From Amycolatopsis sp. CA-230715 (GTDB taxonomy: Bacteria > Actinomycetota > Actinomycetes > Mycobacteriales > Pseudonocardiaceae), in NCBI RefSeq assembly GCF_018736145.1, contig NZ_CP059997.1, forward strand, positions 4,153,501 to 4,217,500: a stretch of DNA of 64,000 nucleotides, read 5' to 3'. A program made the position numbers and the translations under genes. Below the pieces are notes generated by a model. The model saw only the letters and a program-made list of their open reading frames with translations. It did no database searches and was not told where the DNA came from. This document shows, one piece after another, positions 53,258-61,784 of the stretch (position 1 is the stretch's first letter; each line of letters opens with the position of its first letter).

Positions 53258-53884
53258 ATGAGCCACCCTCAGCAGCCAGGCAACTGGGGCCATCCCGGTC
53301 ACCCGCAGGGCCACGGTTACGGCTATCCGCAAGGACCCGGTCATCCGCAGGGGTACGGCTACCCGCCGGGCGGGCCGCCGAAGAAGAGCAAGGCCGGGCT
53401 GTGGGCGGCGATCGCGATCGGCGTCGTGGTCCTGCTCGCCCTCGCGATCACCGGCTTCGTCGCTCCCGGGTTCTTCCTGAGCAAGGACGACGGCGCGCAG
53501 GCGGGCCCGGTCGCCCCGCCGCCCTCGGCGCCGTCGGAGTCCACTTCGGACACACCGTCCGCCGCCCCGTCCAGCTCCTCCGGCGGTGAGTCGCGGGAAA
53601 AGGCCGTGGCACTGGCGAAGCAGTTCGTGGACAAGCTGAACGCCAACGACCCCAAGGGCGCCGGTGCGATGAAGTGCCCGAACTCGGGCACCATCCTGGA
53701 GGGCGTGATCCTGCTGTCGATCGAACCGCCGACCAGCCTCACCGTCGGCTCTGCCACCGGCGGCGGCCTGAAGATCGACGTCGAGGTTTCCGGGACCACG
53801 AAAGGAAAGCAGGTCAGCGGTACGGTCAGCGTGCAGGACCGGCCCGGCACCCCGCAGTGCATCCGCCTGATCATGGTGCGCTGA
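53258..53884 (+). CDS. Single-pass membrane protein with Gly/Pro/His-rich N-terminus
   Basis: A 208-residue protein. The cytoplasmic tail (1-45) is a Gly/Pro/Tyr/His-rich repeat-like stretch (GHPQGHGYGYPQGPGHPQ). One membrane helix (about 47-70) follows, then a Ser/Pro linker and an extracytoplasmic domain of about 100 residues with two Cys (AMKCPNSG, TPQCIRL) that resembles DUF4878/NTF2-like lipoprotein domains. The function is unknown. The 3' end overlaps the converging serine-hydrolase gene by 14 bp. Confidence 0.72.
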   Translation: MSHPQQPGNWGHPGHPQGHGYGYPQGPGHPQGYGYPPGGPPKKSKAGLWAAIAIGVVVLLALAITGFVAPGFFLSKDDGAQAGPVAPPPSAPSESTSDTPSAAPSSSSGGESREKAVALAKQFVDKLNANDPKGAGAMKCPNSGTILEGVILLSIEPPTSLTVGSATGGGLKIDVEVSGTTKGKQVSGTVSVQDRPGTPQCIRLIMVR

Positions 53885-55097
53885 CGCACCGCGCGAGTAG
53901 GGCGAACGCGCCCCGGATGGCGGAGAAACCCTTGAGCGCCACGGACATCGTGTCGAGATCCTCGTCGGGATCGGACACCATCGCGCTGACCGCCAGCGTC
54001 CGGTCGTCGCCGGTGCGGGCCAGGTAGTTCAGCGAGATGACGCCGGGTTCGTTGCCGCCCTTGTACCAGGTGGACCGGAACCGGGCCGGGTCCAGCGCGA
54101 GACCGTCGTCGTTGGTCGAGAGTGCGTGGTCGATCTCGGGCATGCCGAACCGGTGCAGTCCCGCGTAGGCACGGCAGACGTCGCTCGGTGAGGCGAACCA
54201 TTCGATCTCGTCGATGTACTTGGGGCGCGGCCAAAGCGCCCGGTTTTCGGGCAGCGGTGCGCGTTCCAGCTCTTCCAGCGCGGTCGCCCGCGCGGACCGC
54301 GGCAGGGCGAGGTACCGCTCGGCCGGTGCCGTGTCCAGGACGAGCTTGAGCTGGAACAGCGCCTTGGTGGTCAGGAACGGGATGCTCGCCTCCGGCCGCT
54401 GGTTGCCGAACAAGGTGAGCTGGCGGTGGACCGCCTCCCGGCCGATGCGGTGGATCAGGTGGTCCGTCGCGGTGTTGTCGCTCGTCGAGATCATGTGGTC
54501 GGCGAATTCGGCGAGGGTGAGCGCTCGGCAGGGCAAATCGCGCGAAGACACGCTCTTCCAGTCCTCGCGGATCTCCAGCGGCTCGTCCCAGGCCGCCGTG
54601 CCATCGGTGACGGCCTGCGCGAGCGCGCCGAGCACGTACAACTTGCACGCCGAGCCGATCGGCCGCGGCGTGTCGGCGTCCAGGCCGTGCACTATCCGGA
54701 ACCGTCCGTCCTCGACCTCGCCCGCCGCGAACGACACGCGTTTTCCCAGCGGCGCGAGGCGGGTGTCGACTTCGGCCCACGACACCGGGACGGGTTCGTC
54801 GGGGACGAGACCGAGATCGTCCACGAGGCCCGCTTCGTCCACGTGGATCGTCAGCACGTAGTCGGCGCCGTCGCCGTGCACGACGGCGCGAGCTCGATCG
54901 GGTTCCGAGTCGACGGTCCGGATCTTCGTCAGTCCGCCGACCCCGGCCAGTGCCGCGTTGACTCCCGACGGCCCGCCGCTCGCGTCGAGCAGTGCCGATG
55001 CGAGGTGGCGCCGAATTTCGGTTTCCGGCAGCGGCCCGCGCGCCGAAGCGTCCACGATCCAGGCCAGTTGTTCGTCCGCGGTCGGTCTTTCGGTCAT
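53871..55097 (-). CDS. Class A beta-lactamase-fold serine hydrolase
   Basis: A 408-residue protein. After an N-terminal NTF2-like domain (about 1-115) comes a class A beta-lactamase-like domain: SACK (residues 149-152) as the SxxK motif, SDN (206-208) and KGG near 357 in place of KTG. There is no signal peptide, so it should act in the cytoplasm, unlike resistance beta-lactamases. The two-domain layout recalls LpqF and Orf12 of the clavulanic acid cluster, which act as esterases. It is divergent from an HTH regulator. Confidence 0.82.
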   Translation of the reverse strand: MTERPTADEQLAWIVDASARGPLPETEIRRHLASALLDASGGPSGVNAALAGVGGLTKIRTVDSEPDRARAVVHGDGADYVLTIHVDEAGLVDDLGLVPDEPVPVSWAEVDTRLAPLGKRVSFAAGEVEDGRFRIVHGLDADTPRPIGSACKLYVLGALAQAVTDGTAAWDEPLEIREDWKSVSSRDLPCRALTLAEFADHMISTSDNTATDHLIHRIGREAVHRQLTLFGNQRPEASIPFLTTKALFQLKLVLDTAPAERYLALPRSARATALEELERAPLPENRALWPRPKYIDEIEWFASPSDVCRAYAGLHRFGMPEIDHALSTNDDGLALDPARFRSTWYKGGNEPGVISLNYLARTGDDRTLAVSAMVSDPDEDLDTMSVALKGFSAIRGAFALLARCVSAP

Positions 55098-55110
55098 GAC
55101 TCCCCCACAC

Positions 55111-55134
55111 GTTACTGTTTCCAATTTTGGTAAC
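55111..55134. promoter_or_regulatory. AT-rich candidate operator between divergent genes
   Basis: GTTAC and GTAAC flank 14 bp containing CCAA-tt-TTGG, in the 75-bp gap between the serine hydrolase and HTH genes. The low GC content and nested symmetry suggest a regulator site and promoter, perhaps for the neighbouring HTH protein. Confidence 0.35.
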
Positions 55135-55172
55135 ATTACTGAAAATGGAAGCAAAATGCTAGGATGCCGGTT

Positions 55173-55739
55173 ATGACCTCGGCCGATCTGCTCCTGCACC
55201 CGGTTCGCCTGCGGGTCGTGCGGGCGTTCCTCGGCGATCGAGCGCTCACCACGAGCGCGTTGCGGGACGAGCTCGCCGACGTGCCGCCCACCACGCTGTA
55301 CCGCCACGTCGCGAAGCTCGTCGATGCCGGCGTGCTCGCGGTCGTCGCCGAGCGCCGGGTGCGCGGCGCGGTGGAACGCACCTACGTGCTGCGGCTCAGC
55401 GCGGCCGACATCGGGTTGGACGAGTTCGCCGCGATGAGCGCCGACGAGCACCGCCAGGCGTTCATGGGCTTCGTCGCGGGGCTCCTCGGCGAGTTCGACC
55501 GCTACCTCGACCGCGACGGTTTCGACGTCGTACGCGACGAGGTCAGCTACGGCTTGGCCGGGATGTGGCTCGACGACGCCGAAGCCGCCGAACTGCGGCG
55601 TGAGCTCACGCGCGTGCTCCAACCCCGGCTCGCGAATCCGCCCGCGCCGGGTCGCACGCGCCGCGTGCTCGCGACCGTTGTGCTGTCAGGAGAAAAGGGT
55701 GTTGCCGCACACGGCGGCGGTGGTTCGATCGAACAATGA
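55173..55739 (+). CDS. ArsR-like winged-helix regulator (HTH_20 type)
   Basis: About 188 residues. ATG 55173 has AGGA 8 nt upstream and is preferred over ATG 55164. The N-terminal winged helix reads LHPVRLRVVRAFLGDRALTTSALRDELADVPPTTLYRHVAKLVDAGVLAVVAERRVRG. The C-terminal half resembles the helical ligand domain of ArsR-like regulators. It overlaps the next SRPBCC gene by ATGA; such regulator/SRPBCC pairs are common in actinobacteria. Confidence 0.85.
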   Translation: MTSADLLLHPVRLRVVRAFLGDRALTTSALRDELADVPPTTLYRHVAKLVDAGVLAVVAERRVRGAVERTYVLRLSAADIGLDEFAAMSADEHRQAFMGFVAGLLGEFDRYLDRDGFDVVRDEVSYGLAGMWLDDAEAAELRRELTRVLQPRLANPPAPGRTRRVLATVVLSGEKGVAAHGGGGSIEQ

Positions 55740-56185
55740 CCGACAACACCGAAACCGTCGTGACCACGCGGCGCGAGATCGCCGCGCCCGCCGAGCGGAT
55801 CTTCGAGCTGATCGCCGACCCGTCGCGGCAGCCGGGATGGGACGGCAACGACAACCTCGCCGCGGCGGACGCCGGTCAGCGCGTCCGCGGTACCGGCGAG
55901 GTGTTCACCATGACGCTCACGGTGAACCAGGTGCGTGAGAACCATGTCGTGGAATTCGAGGAGGGACGCCGCATCGCCTGGCGCCCCGCGGAGCCCGGCG
56001 CGCGGCCGCCGGGTCACCTCTGGCGATGGGAGCTGGAGCCCGTCGACGAGACGCACACCTTGGTCACGCACACCTACGACTGGTCCCGCCTGACCGACGA
56101 GAACCGCTTCGCCCTCGCGCGTGCCACCACGGCGGACAAGCTCCGCGCGTCCGTCGACAAGCTCGCCGAACTCGCGGAGGCGTGA
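55736..56185 (+). CDS. SRPBCC family protein (polyketide-cyclase/START-like)
   Basis: A 149-residue START-like protein: RREIAAPAERIFELIADPSRQPGWDG at the N-terminus and LWRWELEPVDETHTLVTHTYDWS near the C-terminus. Such proteins bind hydrophobic ligands in a deep pocket; the ligand is unknown. It overlaps the upstream regulator by 4 nt and the downstream DUF2332 gene by 1 nt. Confidence 0.9.
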   Translation: MTDNTETVVTTRREIAAPAERIFELIADPSRQPGWDGNDNLAAADAGQRVRGTGEVFTMTLTVNQVRENHVVEFEEGRRIAWRPAEPGARPPGHLWRWELEPVDETHTLVTHTYDWSRLTDENRFALARATTADKLRASVDKLAELAEA

Positions 56186-57156
56186 TGGGGCGCGGCGCGA
56201 CGGCCGACGAGTACCGGGCGTTCGGGCTGCGTGAAGCACGCGGACAGTCCAAGACGTACGAGCAGCTTTCCCTCGCCGTCGCCGACGACGGCCGGTTGCT
56301 CGATCTCCTCGACCGGCTGCCCGAACCGAAGCGGCAGCCCAACCTGCTGTTCGCCGCGGCCCGGTACCTCGGCGCACCGGTCGGCGAGCCCGGCGCGTTC
56401 CGCGAGTGGGCGGTCCGGCACTGGACCGAGCTGGCGGCCACGATGACCGCCCGCCGGACCCAGACCAACGAGGCCGCTCGCTGCGGCGTGCTCCTGCCGG
56501 TGCTGGCGCGGCTGCCGCAACCGCTGGCGTTGCTGGAGGTCGGGGCGTCGGCGGGGCTTTGCCTGTACCCCGACGCGTACCGGTACCGGTACACCGGGCA
56601 TCCGCAGGTCTTCGGCCCCGCGGACAGTCCCGTCCTGCTCTCGTGCGAGTCGTCGGGGCCGGTTCCGCTGCCGTCGCGGATGCCCACCGTGGTGTGGCGC
56701 GCCGGGATCGATCTCAACCCACTCGACGTCACCGAAGACGACGACCTGCGCTGGCTGGAAACCCTGATCTGGCCGGAGCACCGGCACCGCCGGGAGCGGT
56801 TGCGCGCCGCCGTCGACATCGTCCGCGCCGACCCGCCCCACCTGGTCCGCGGCGATCTGCTCGCGGACCTTCCCGCACTGGCCGCGCAGGCGCCGCGCGA
56901 CGCGACACTCGTGATCTTCCACAGTTCCGTGCTGTACCAGGTGCCCGCCTCGGCCCGCGACGCGTTCGCCGAGCTCGTCCGCGGTCTGCCGGGACACTGG
57001 ATTTCCTGTGAGGGAGCCGAGGTCTTCCCCGAACTGGCCGCCACGGTTCCCGAGCTCGCCGACGGCCCGGCGGTTTCCGTGCTCGCGCTCGACGGCCGCC
57101 CGCTCGCGCTGGCCGCGCCCCACGGGCAGAAGCTCGATTGGCTGCCCGCGGAGTAG
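56185..57156 (+). CDS. DUF2332 family protein
   Basis: A 323-residue protein with DUF2332 signatures: FGLREARGQSKTYEQLSLAVADD, LLEVGASAGLCLYPDAYRY and WRAGIDLNPLDV, followed by FHSSVLYQVP. The GASAGL segment resembles a SAM-binding loop, but the function of the family is not established. The start is fused to the SRPBCC stop codon (TGATG), so the three genes are one operon. Confidence 0.88.
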   Translation: MGRGATADEYRAFGLREARGQSKTYEQLSLAVADDGRLLDLLDRLPEPKRQPNLLFAAARYLGAPVGEPGAFREWAVRHWTELAATMTARRTQTNEAARCGVLLPVLARLPQPLALLEVGASAGLCLYPDAYRYRYTGHPQVFGPADSPVLLSCESSGPVPLPSRMPTVVWRAGIDLNPLDVTEDDDLRWLETLIWPEHRHRRERLRAAVDIVRADPPHLVRGDLLADLPALAAQAPRDATLVIFHSSVLYQVPASARDAFAELVRGLPGHWISCEGAEVFPELAATVPELADGPAVSVLALDGRPLALAAPHGQKLDWLPAE

Positions 57157-57258
57157 CGCGCGGCGTGAGAAAAGGCCTTCAGCTGGCGGTGATCCATGAC
57201 GGTCACCGAAAAAAATATTTGTCTTGACGTTTAAATTTGTCGGTGCGAAGGTTGTCGC

Positions 57259-57876
57259 ATGCTGGACGTAGCAGTGATCGACAACCCCGCGGCCGCCGAG
57301 ACCACGCTGGACCCGATGCGGGCCAGGCTGCTGGCCGAACTGGCCGAGCCCGCCTCGGCCACGATGCTGGCCGCGCGGGTCGGGCTCGCCCGGCAGAAGA
57401 TCAACTACCACCTGCGGGAGCTGGAACGGCACGGCCTGATCGAGCTGGTCGAGGAGCGGAAGAAGGGCAACGTCACCGAGCGCCTCATGCGGGCGACGGC
57501 CCGGTCCTACGTGATCTCGCCCGCCGTGCTCGCCGCCGTGCAGCCCGACCCGGCGCGCTCCCCGGACCGGCTGTCGGCGGGCTGGCTGCTCGCACTGGCC
57601 ACCCGGCTCGTTCGTGAGGTCGGCGCCCAGATCGCGGGCGCCCGCCAGGCCCGCAAACCACTGGCGACCTTCGGGCTGGACGCGGAGGTGCGCTTCGCGA
57701 ACGCCGCCGACCGGGCCGCTTTCGCCGAGGAGTTGACCGCCGCGGCCGCCGAGCTGGTCAGCCGGTACCACGACGAGAACGCGCCACGCGGCCGCGATCA
57801 CCGGGTCGTGATCGCGCTGCACCCCAGCCCCAAGACGAGCGCCGGGGAAAACACGGGCGAGGGCAAGGATTCCTGA
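57259..57876 (+). CDS. ArsR-like winged-helix regulator
   Basis: A 205-residue regulator with an N-terminal winged helix (LDPMRARLLAELAEPASATMLAARVGLARQKINYHLRELERHGLIELVEERKKGN). It is preceded by an AT-rich promoter region (57208-57240) containing TTGACG, and followed after 1 bp by an SRPBCC gene. Regulator and SRPBCC protein are likely partners. Confidence 0.9.
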   Translation: MLDVAVIDNPAAAETTLDPMRARLLAELAEPASATMLAARVGLARQKINYHLRELERHGLIELVEERKKGNVTERLMRATARSYVISPAVLAAVQPDPARSPDRLSAGWLLALATRLVREVGAQIAGARQARKPLATFGLDAEVRFANAADRAAFAEELTAAAAELVSRYHDENAPRGRDHRVVIALHPSPKTSAGENTGEGKDS

Positions 57877-57877
57877 C

Positions 57878-58636
57878 ATGGGGAACGACTTCGAGGTCAC
57901 CGACGAGATCACCCTGGACGCCACTCCGGAGCAGGTGTGGGCGGCCATCGCCACCGGCCCCGGCGTCGACTCGTGGTTCATGGGGCGCACCGAGATCGAA
58001 CCGCGGGAAGGCGGCACGAACACCCTGGACATGGCGGACGCGATGGGGTTCGTCCAGAAGTCCACGATCACCGCGTGGGAGCCGGGTAACCGCCTTGCCT
58101 TCCGCGAAGGCGGCCAGGACGGCACGTTCAGCGCTTTCGAGTACCTCCTCGAAGGCAGGGACGGCGGCAGCACCGTCCTGCGCTTCGTGCACAGCGGCAT
58201 CCTGAGCGACGACTGGGACGAGGAGTACTACGACAGCATGAAGGCGGGCGACTTGATGTACCTCAGGCAGCTCGCCGCCTACCTCAAGCACTTCCCCGGC
58301 CGCCACGCCACGCGCAACCTGTTCCTGGTCGGCCCGGCCGTGTCGGACACCGAGCGGGTGTGGTCGCGGTTCGCGGACGCGCTGTCGGTGACCGGTGAAA
58401 TCGGCCGGGGTGCGCGTGTGCGGCTGAACGTGCCCGGCCTGCCCGCCACCGACGGCGTGGTCGAGTTCCTCGGCCTGCCGTACTTCGCCGGTGTGCGCAC
58501 CCGGCACGGCATCATCTTGCTGGTCAAGGGTTATCGGAACGTCCTCGTCGTCGGATACCACAGCTTTTCCGACGACGAGGACGAGTGCGAGATCGAAACG
58601 GCGTGGCGGTCGTGGCTCGAGTCGGCCGTCGTCTGA
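57878..58636 (+). CDS. SRPBCC/AHSA1-domain protein
   Basis: A 252-residue protein. The AHSA1-type domain (about 1-145) reads DEITLDATPEQVWAAIATGPGVDSWFMG and GGSTVLRFVHSGIL. A second SRPBCC-like segment may occupy the C-terminal part. It is co-transcribed with the upstream regulator. Ligand or client is unknown. Confidence 0.88.
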   Translation: MGNDFEVTDEITLDATPEQVWAAIATGPGVDSWFMGRTEIEPREGGTNTLDMADAMGFVQKSTITAWEPGNRLAFREGGQDGTFSAFEYLLEGRDGGSTVLRFVHSGILSDDWDEEYYDSMKAGDLMYLRQLAAYLKHFPGRHATRNLFLVGPAVSDTERVWSRFADALSVTGEIGRGARVRLNVPGLPATDGVVEFLGLPYFAGVRTRHGIILLVKGYRNVLVVGYHSFSDDEDECEIETAWRSWLESAVV

Positions 58637-58684
58637 CCTCACCCGCGCCGGATCCCCTGGCGCGGAACGAAAAACTGGAGGAAA

Positions 58685-59251
58685 ATGCGCAAGCTGATTC
58701 TGGGGTTCTACGTTTCGCTCGACGGCAAGAGCGCCGACGGCGACAACGGGATCCGGGACGTCATGATGTCGATCGACGACCCCGAGCAGGAGGACTACTT
58801 CGTCAGACGGTTGTGGGAGGCCGGGGCGTTCCTCATGGGCCGCAACACCTACGAGATCATGGCCGGGTACTGGCCCACCGCCGACCACCCGTCCGCCAAG
58901 GCCATGAACGAGATCCCCAAGGTCGTGTTCTCCCGCACGCTCAAGGCCGCCGACGACTGGCCGGAGACCCGGATCGCGAGTGGTGACACGGCGGAAGAAA
59001 TCGCGAAGCTCAAGGCCGAGCCCGGTAAGGACCTCGTCGCCGCCGGTGGCACCGAGTTCGTGCATTCGCTGATCAAGCTCGGTGTCGTCGACGAGTACCG
59101 GCTGTGGGTGCTTCCCGCCATCACCGGCAAAGGCGCGTCGCTGGTCCCGGAGTTGACCGAGGCCGTGCGGCTGCGCCTGGTGAAGAGCACGGCCTTCCCG
59201 TCCGGGATCCTCGAACTGTGTTACGCCCCGGCCCAGCTCGTGCACCGATGA
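58685..59251 (+). CDS. Dihydrofolate reductase-fold (RibD C-terminal) protein, copy 1
   Basis: A 188-residue protein with a GGAGG ribosome-binding site. It has the RibD_C/DHFR-fold layout: RKLILGFYVSLDGKSADG, FLMGRNTYEIMAGYWP, IPKVVFSRTL, DLVAAGGTEFVHSLIKLGVVDEYRLWVLP. It probably reduces an NADPH-dependent small substrate; a role as true dihydrofolate reductase is not supported. Confidence 0.9.
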   Translation: MRKLILGFYVSLDGKSADGDNGIRDVMMSIDDPEQEDYFVRRLWEAGAFLMGRNTYEIMAGYWPTADHPSAKAMNEIPKVVFSRTLKAADDWPETRIASGDTAEEIAKLKAEPGKDLVAAGGTEFVHSLIKLGVVDEYRLWVLPAITGKGASLVPELTEAVRLRLVKSTAFPSGILELCYAPAQLVHR

Positions 59252-59305
59252 GTTTCCGGCGCCGCGCTGGTCTGTATCGGACATCCACTGACGGAAGGCT
59301 GGACC

Positions 59306-59869
59306 ATGCGGAAACTGAGCTGGGGCATGAACCTGACCCTGGACGGATACATCGCCGCGGCGGGCGACGACATCGGCTGGAGCGAGCCGAGTGACGAGCT
59401 GTTCCAGTGGTGGCTCGACCAGGAGCTGGCCACCAGCACGTCGCTGTACGGCCGGAAGCTGTGGGAGACGATGAGCTCCTACTGGCCGACCGGCGACGAG
59501 CAGCCCGACGCGACCCCGGCGGAAATCCAGTTCGCGCGGAACTGGCGGGCCACGCCGAAGGTGGTGTTCTCGTCGACGATCGACCAGGTCGACTGGAACA
59601 CCCGCCTGGTCACCGGGGACGCGCTCGCCGAGATCACCAGGCTGAAGGACGGGGACGGCGGCCCGATGGAGATCGGGGGCGCGACGCTCGCCGGGGTGGC
59701 GATGCGGGCCGGGCTGATCGACGAGTACGTGCTGGTCACCCATCCGGTCCTGGTCGGCGGCGGCACGCCGTTCTTCACCGCGGTGGACAGCTGGGTGAAC
59801 CTGAACCTGGTGGAGACGCGGACGTTTCCCGGCGGCGTGATGATGACCAGGTACGAAACGAAACGCTGA
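59306..59869 (+). CDS. Dihydrofolate reductase-fold (RibD C-terminal) protein, copy 2
   Basis: A 187-residue protein of the same family, only distantly similar to its neighbour: MRKLSWGMNLTLDGYIAA, SLYGRKLWETMSSYWP, TPKVVFSSTI, MEIGGATLAGVAMRAGLIDEYVL, HPVLVGGGTPFF. The two genes lie 54 bp apart and are probably co-transcribed. The substrate is unknown. Confidence 0.9.
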   Translation: MRKLSWGMNLTLDGYIAAAGDDIGWSEPSDELFQWWLDQELATSTSLYGRKLWETMSSYWPTGDEQPDATPAEIQFARNWRATPKVVFSSTIDQVDWNTRLVTGDALAEITRLKDGDGGPMEIGGATLAGVAMRAGLIDEYVLVTHPVLVGGGTPFFTAVDSWVNLNLVETRTFPGGVMMTRYETKR

Positions 59870-59891
59870 GTAGTAACCGTGACCCGCGCCC

Positions 59892-60521
59892 TCAGCGGGG
59901 CTGAGCGTTTCGGGCTTCTTCGGCGGCGGTGGCTCGCACGCCGGCGAGCACGCTCGCGCTGACTCGGTGCGCGTCGGCTCGGGTGAACGTGCGGGAACCG
60001 CGGCTGACGAACAGCTGGACGGGCCCGGTGAGCATCGCGCTGAGCAGGGAAAGGTCGGTCGCGGGCAGCTCACCGCGCTCGACCGCGGTCCGCAGGCGGG
60101 CCAGCAGGGGCGCCTGCCGCCGGTCGAACACCTCGTCGACGATGGCCCGCAGATCGGGGTCCTCCCGCGCCGAGGCCACCACGGTCAGCAGCGCCCGGCC
60201 TTCCGGGTTCGCGGTGGCGGCGGCGAGGGCTTCGAGGAAGTCGACGAGGTCGGCGTCGAGGTCGCCGGAATCGTTCAGGGGCGCGGCGTCGGCGCCGAAG
60301 GTGGTGAGCGCGTCGGCGACCAGCGTGGTGCGGTCGGGCCAGTTGCGGTACACGCTGGCCCGGTTGACCACGGCGAGCTCGGCGACCTGGTCGTAGCGCA
60401 GGCCGCCGAGCCCGTCGCGGGCGATCAGCTCGGCGGCGGCTTCGAGAATCCGCTGCCGCACCCTGGCGGTGCGCCCGCCAGGGCGGCGGGCCGGTTCCGG
60501 CGTCGGTCCATCGTCGGTCAC
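59892..60521 (-). CDS. TetR family transcriptional regulator
   Basis: A 209-residue TetR protein: ILEAAAELIARDGLGGLRYDQVAELAVVNRASVYRNWPDRTTLVADAL is the DNA-binding domain, and the C-terminal part has the TetR_C_11-like segment. It lies 51 bp downstream of the FAD monooxygenase on the same strand, probably as one operon controlled by the palindrome at 61717-61751. Confidence 0.92.
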   Translation of the reverse strand: MTDDGPTPEPARRPGGRTARVRQRILEAAAELIARDGLGGLRYDQVAELAVVNRASVYRNWPDRTTLVADALTTFGADAAPLNDSGDLDADLVDFLEALAAATANPEGRALLTVVASAREDPDLRAIVDEVFDRRQAPLLARLRTAVERGELPATDLSLLSAMLTGPVQLFVSRGSRTFTRADAHRVSASVLAGVRATAAEEARNAQPR

Positions 60522-60572
60522 GGAAGGCAGCCTACGGCGGCGCCGGGCGGGCCGAAGGAAAGCGCCGTTCGC

Positions 60573-61685
60573 CTAGTGCGGCTGGGCCGCGCGCAGCCGG
60601 GTGTTGCGCGCCTCGATGGCCTCCCAGGTGGCGGGAACCATGAGGTCGGCTCCGCCGCGCGCGAACTCCTGGGCCGCCGCGGCGTGCGGGCGTTGGCGCT
60701 GTTCGTAGGCGGTGAAAGCCGCTTCGAGGTCCTCGCCGTGGCGACCGAGCTCCTCGGTGAGCGTCCACGCACCGAGCAGGGCCAGCGAGACACCGCGCCC
60801 GGCCATCGGGGTCGCGCAGTGCGCGGCGTCCCCGATCAGCACGACCCGTCCCCGGTGCCAGGTCGGCATGACGATCTGGGCGAGGACGTCGAAGTAGAGG
60901 TCGGGGTCGTCCTGGGCGGTCCTGACCAGCTCGGGGACCTTCCAGTCCTCGATCCCGGCGAAGGCCTCGGCCAGGATGCGCTTCTGCGCGTCCAGGTCGT
61001 GGTGGTCGTAGTCGATCGGCCCGGACCGGAACTCGAAGATTCCCAGCGCCTTGTCGCGGTAGCGGGCCACGCCGGCGAAGCGCCCCGGCAGGTTGAGGAT
61101 TTCCGTCACGCGTTCGCCGGGAGTCGCCTGGCCGGGCGCGTCCCCGATCGCGACGTACACCCCGAGGTGCTCGGCGAACTCCTCCTCCGGGCCGAACACC
61201 AGCCGGCGCACCGCCGAATGCGCCCCGTCGGCGCCGACGACGATGTCGTAGTCGGCCTCGCGGCCGGAGGCGAAGGTGACCGCGACCCGGTCCCCGTCGT
61301 CGGCCAGCATCGCGATGGACTCCTCGAAGCGCAGGTCCACCTGCTCGGGCAGGGCCTGGCGCAGGATGCCCATGAGGTCTTCGCGAGGGATCTCGATGTC
61401 ATCGGGTGTCTCGTTGATTTCCTGCCCCACCAAGGGCGCGACGGCCGTGCCGGACCGGTCGACGAACCGGGTCCGCTCGGTCATCGTGATCCGGTTTTCG
61501 AGCACCGCGTCGAGGATGCCCATGCCGCGCGCGGTCTCGATGGCCGCGCCGCGCACATCGATCGGCGAACCGTTGGCGCGCAGGCGGTTCGTCCGCTCGA
61601 TGACCTCGACCTCGTGTCCGGCCCGCGCCAGGTCGATGCCGGCGCAGAGCCCGGCTGTCCCCGCCCCACTGACCAGGATTTTCAT
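60573..61685 (-). CDS. FAD-dependent aromatic monooxygenase
   Basis: A 370-residue class A flavoprotein monooxygenase: GAGTAGLCAGIDLARAG (FAD Rossmann motif), the DG motif DIVVGADGAHSAVRRLV, and the second FAD motif VVLIGDAAHCATPMAGRGVSLALLGA. These enzymes hydroxylate aromatic compounds or inactivate antibiotics such as tetracyclines or rifamycins; substrate not inferable. It is followed by its probable TetR regulator. Confidence 0.93.
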   Translation of the reverse strand: MKILVSGAGTAGLCAGIDLARAGHEVEVIERTNRLRANGSPIDVRGAAIETARGMGILDAVLENRITMTERTRFVDRSGTAVAPLVGQEINETPDDIEIPREDLMGILRQALPEQVDLRFEESIAMLADDGDRVAVTFASGREADYDIVVGADGAHSAVRRLVFGPEEEFAEHLGVYVAIGDAPGQATPGERVTEILNLPGRFAGVARYRDKALGIFEFRSGPIDYDHHDLDAQKRILAEAFAGIEDWKVPELVRTAQDDPDLYFDVLAQIVMPTWHRGRVVLIGDAAHCATPMAGRGVSLALLGAWTLTEELGRHGEDLEAAFTAYEQRQRPHAAAAQEFARGGADLMVPATWEAIEARNTRLRAAQPH

Positions 61686-61716
61686 CGTGTCTCCCCTCGA
61701 GTCCCTGTACCTACAC

Positions 61717-61751
61717 CACCACTATAGCGACAATCCGTCGCTTTAGTGGTG
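61717..61751. promoter_or_regulatory. 35-bp TetR-type operator palindrome
   Basis: CACCACTATAGCGAC (61717-61731) and GTCGCTTTAGTGGTG (61737-61751) are inverted repeats with one mismatch in 15 and a 5-bp spacer. The site lies 32 bp upstream of the monooxygenase start codon, where a promoter is expected. Lack of a T-run argues against its being the dnaB terminator. Confidence 0.72.
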
Positions 61752-61784
61752 CCTGCTCGATCAGGGACTCCGGCGGAGGTTGCT

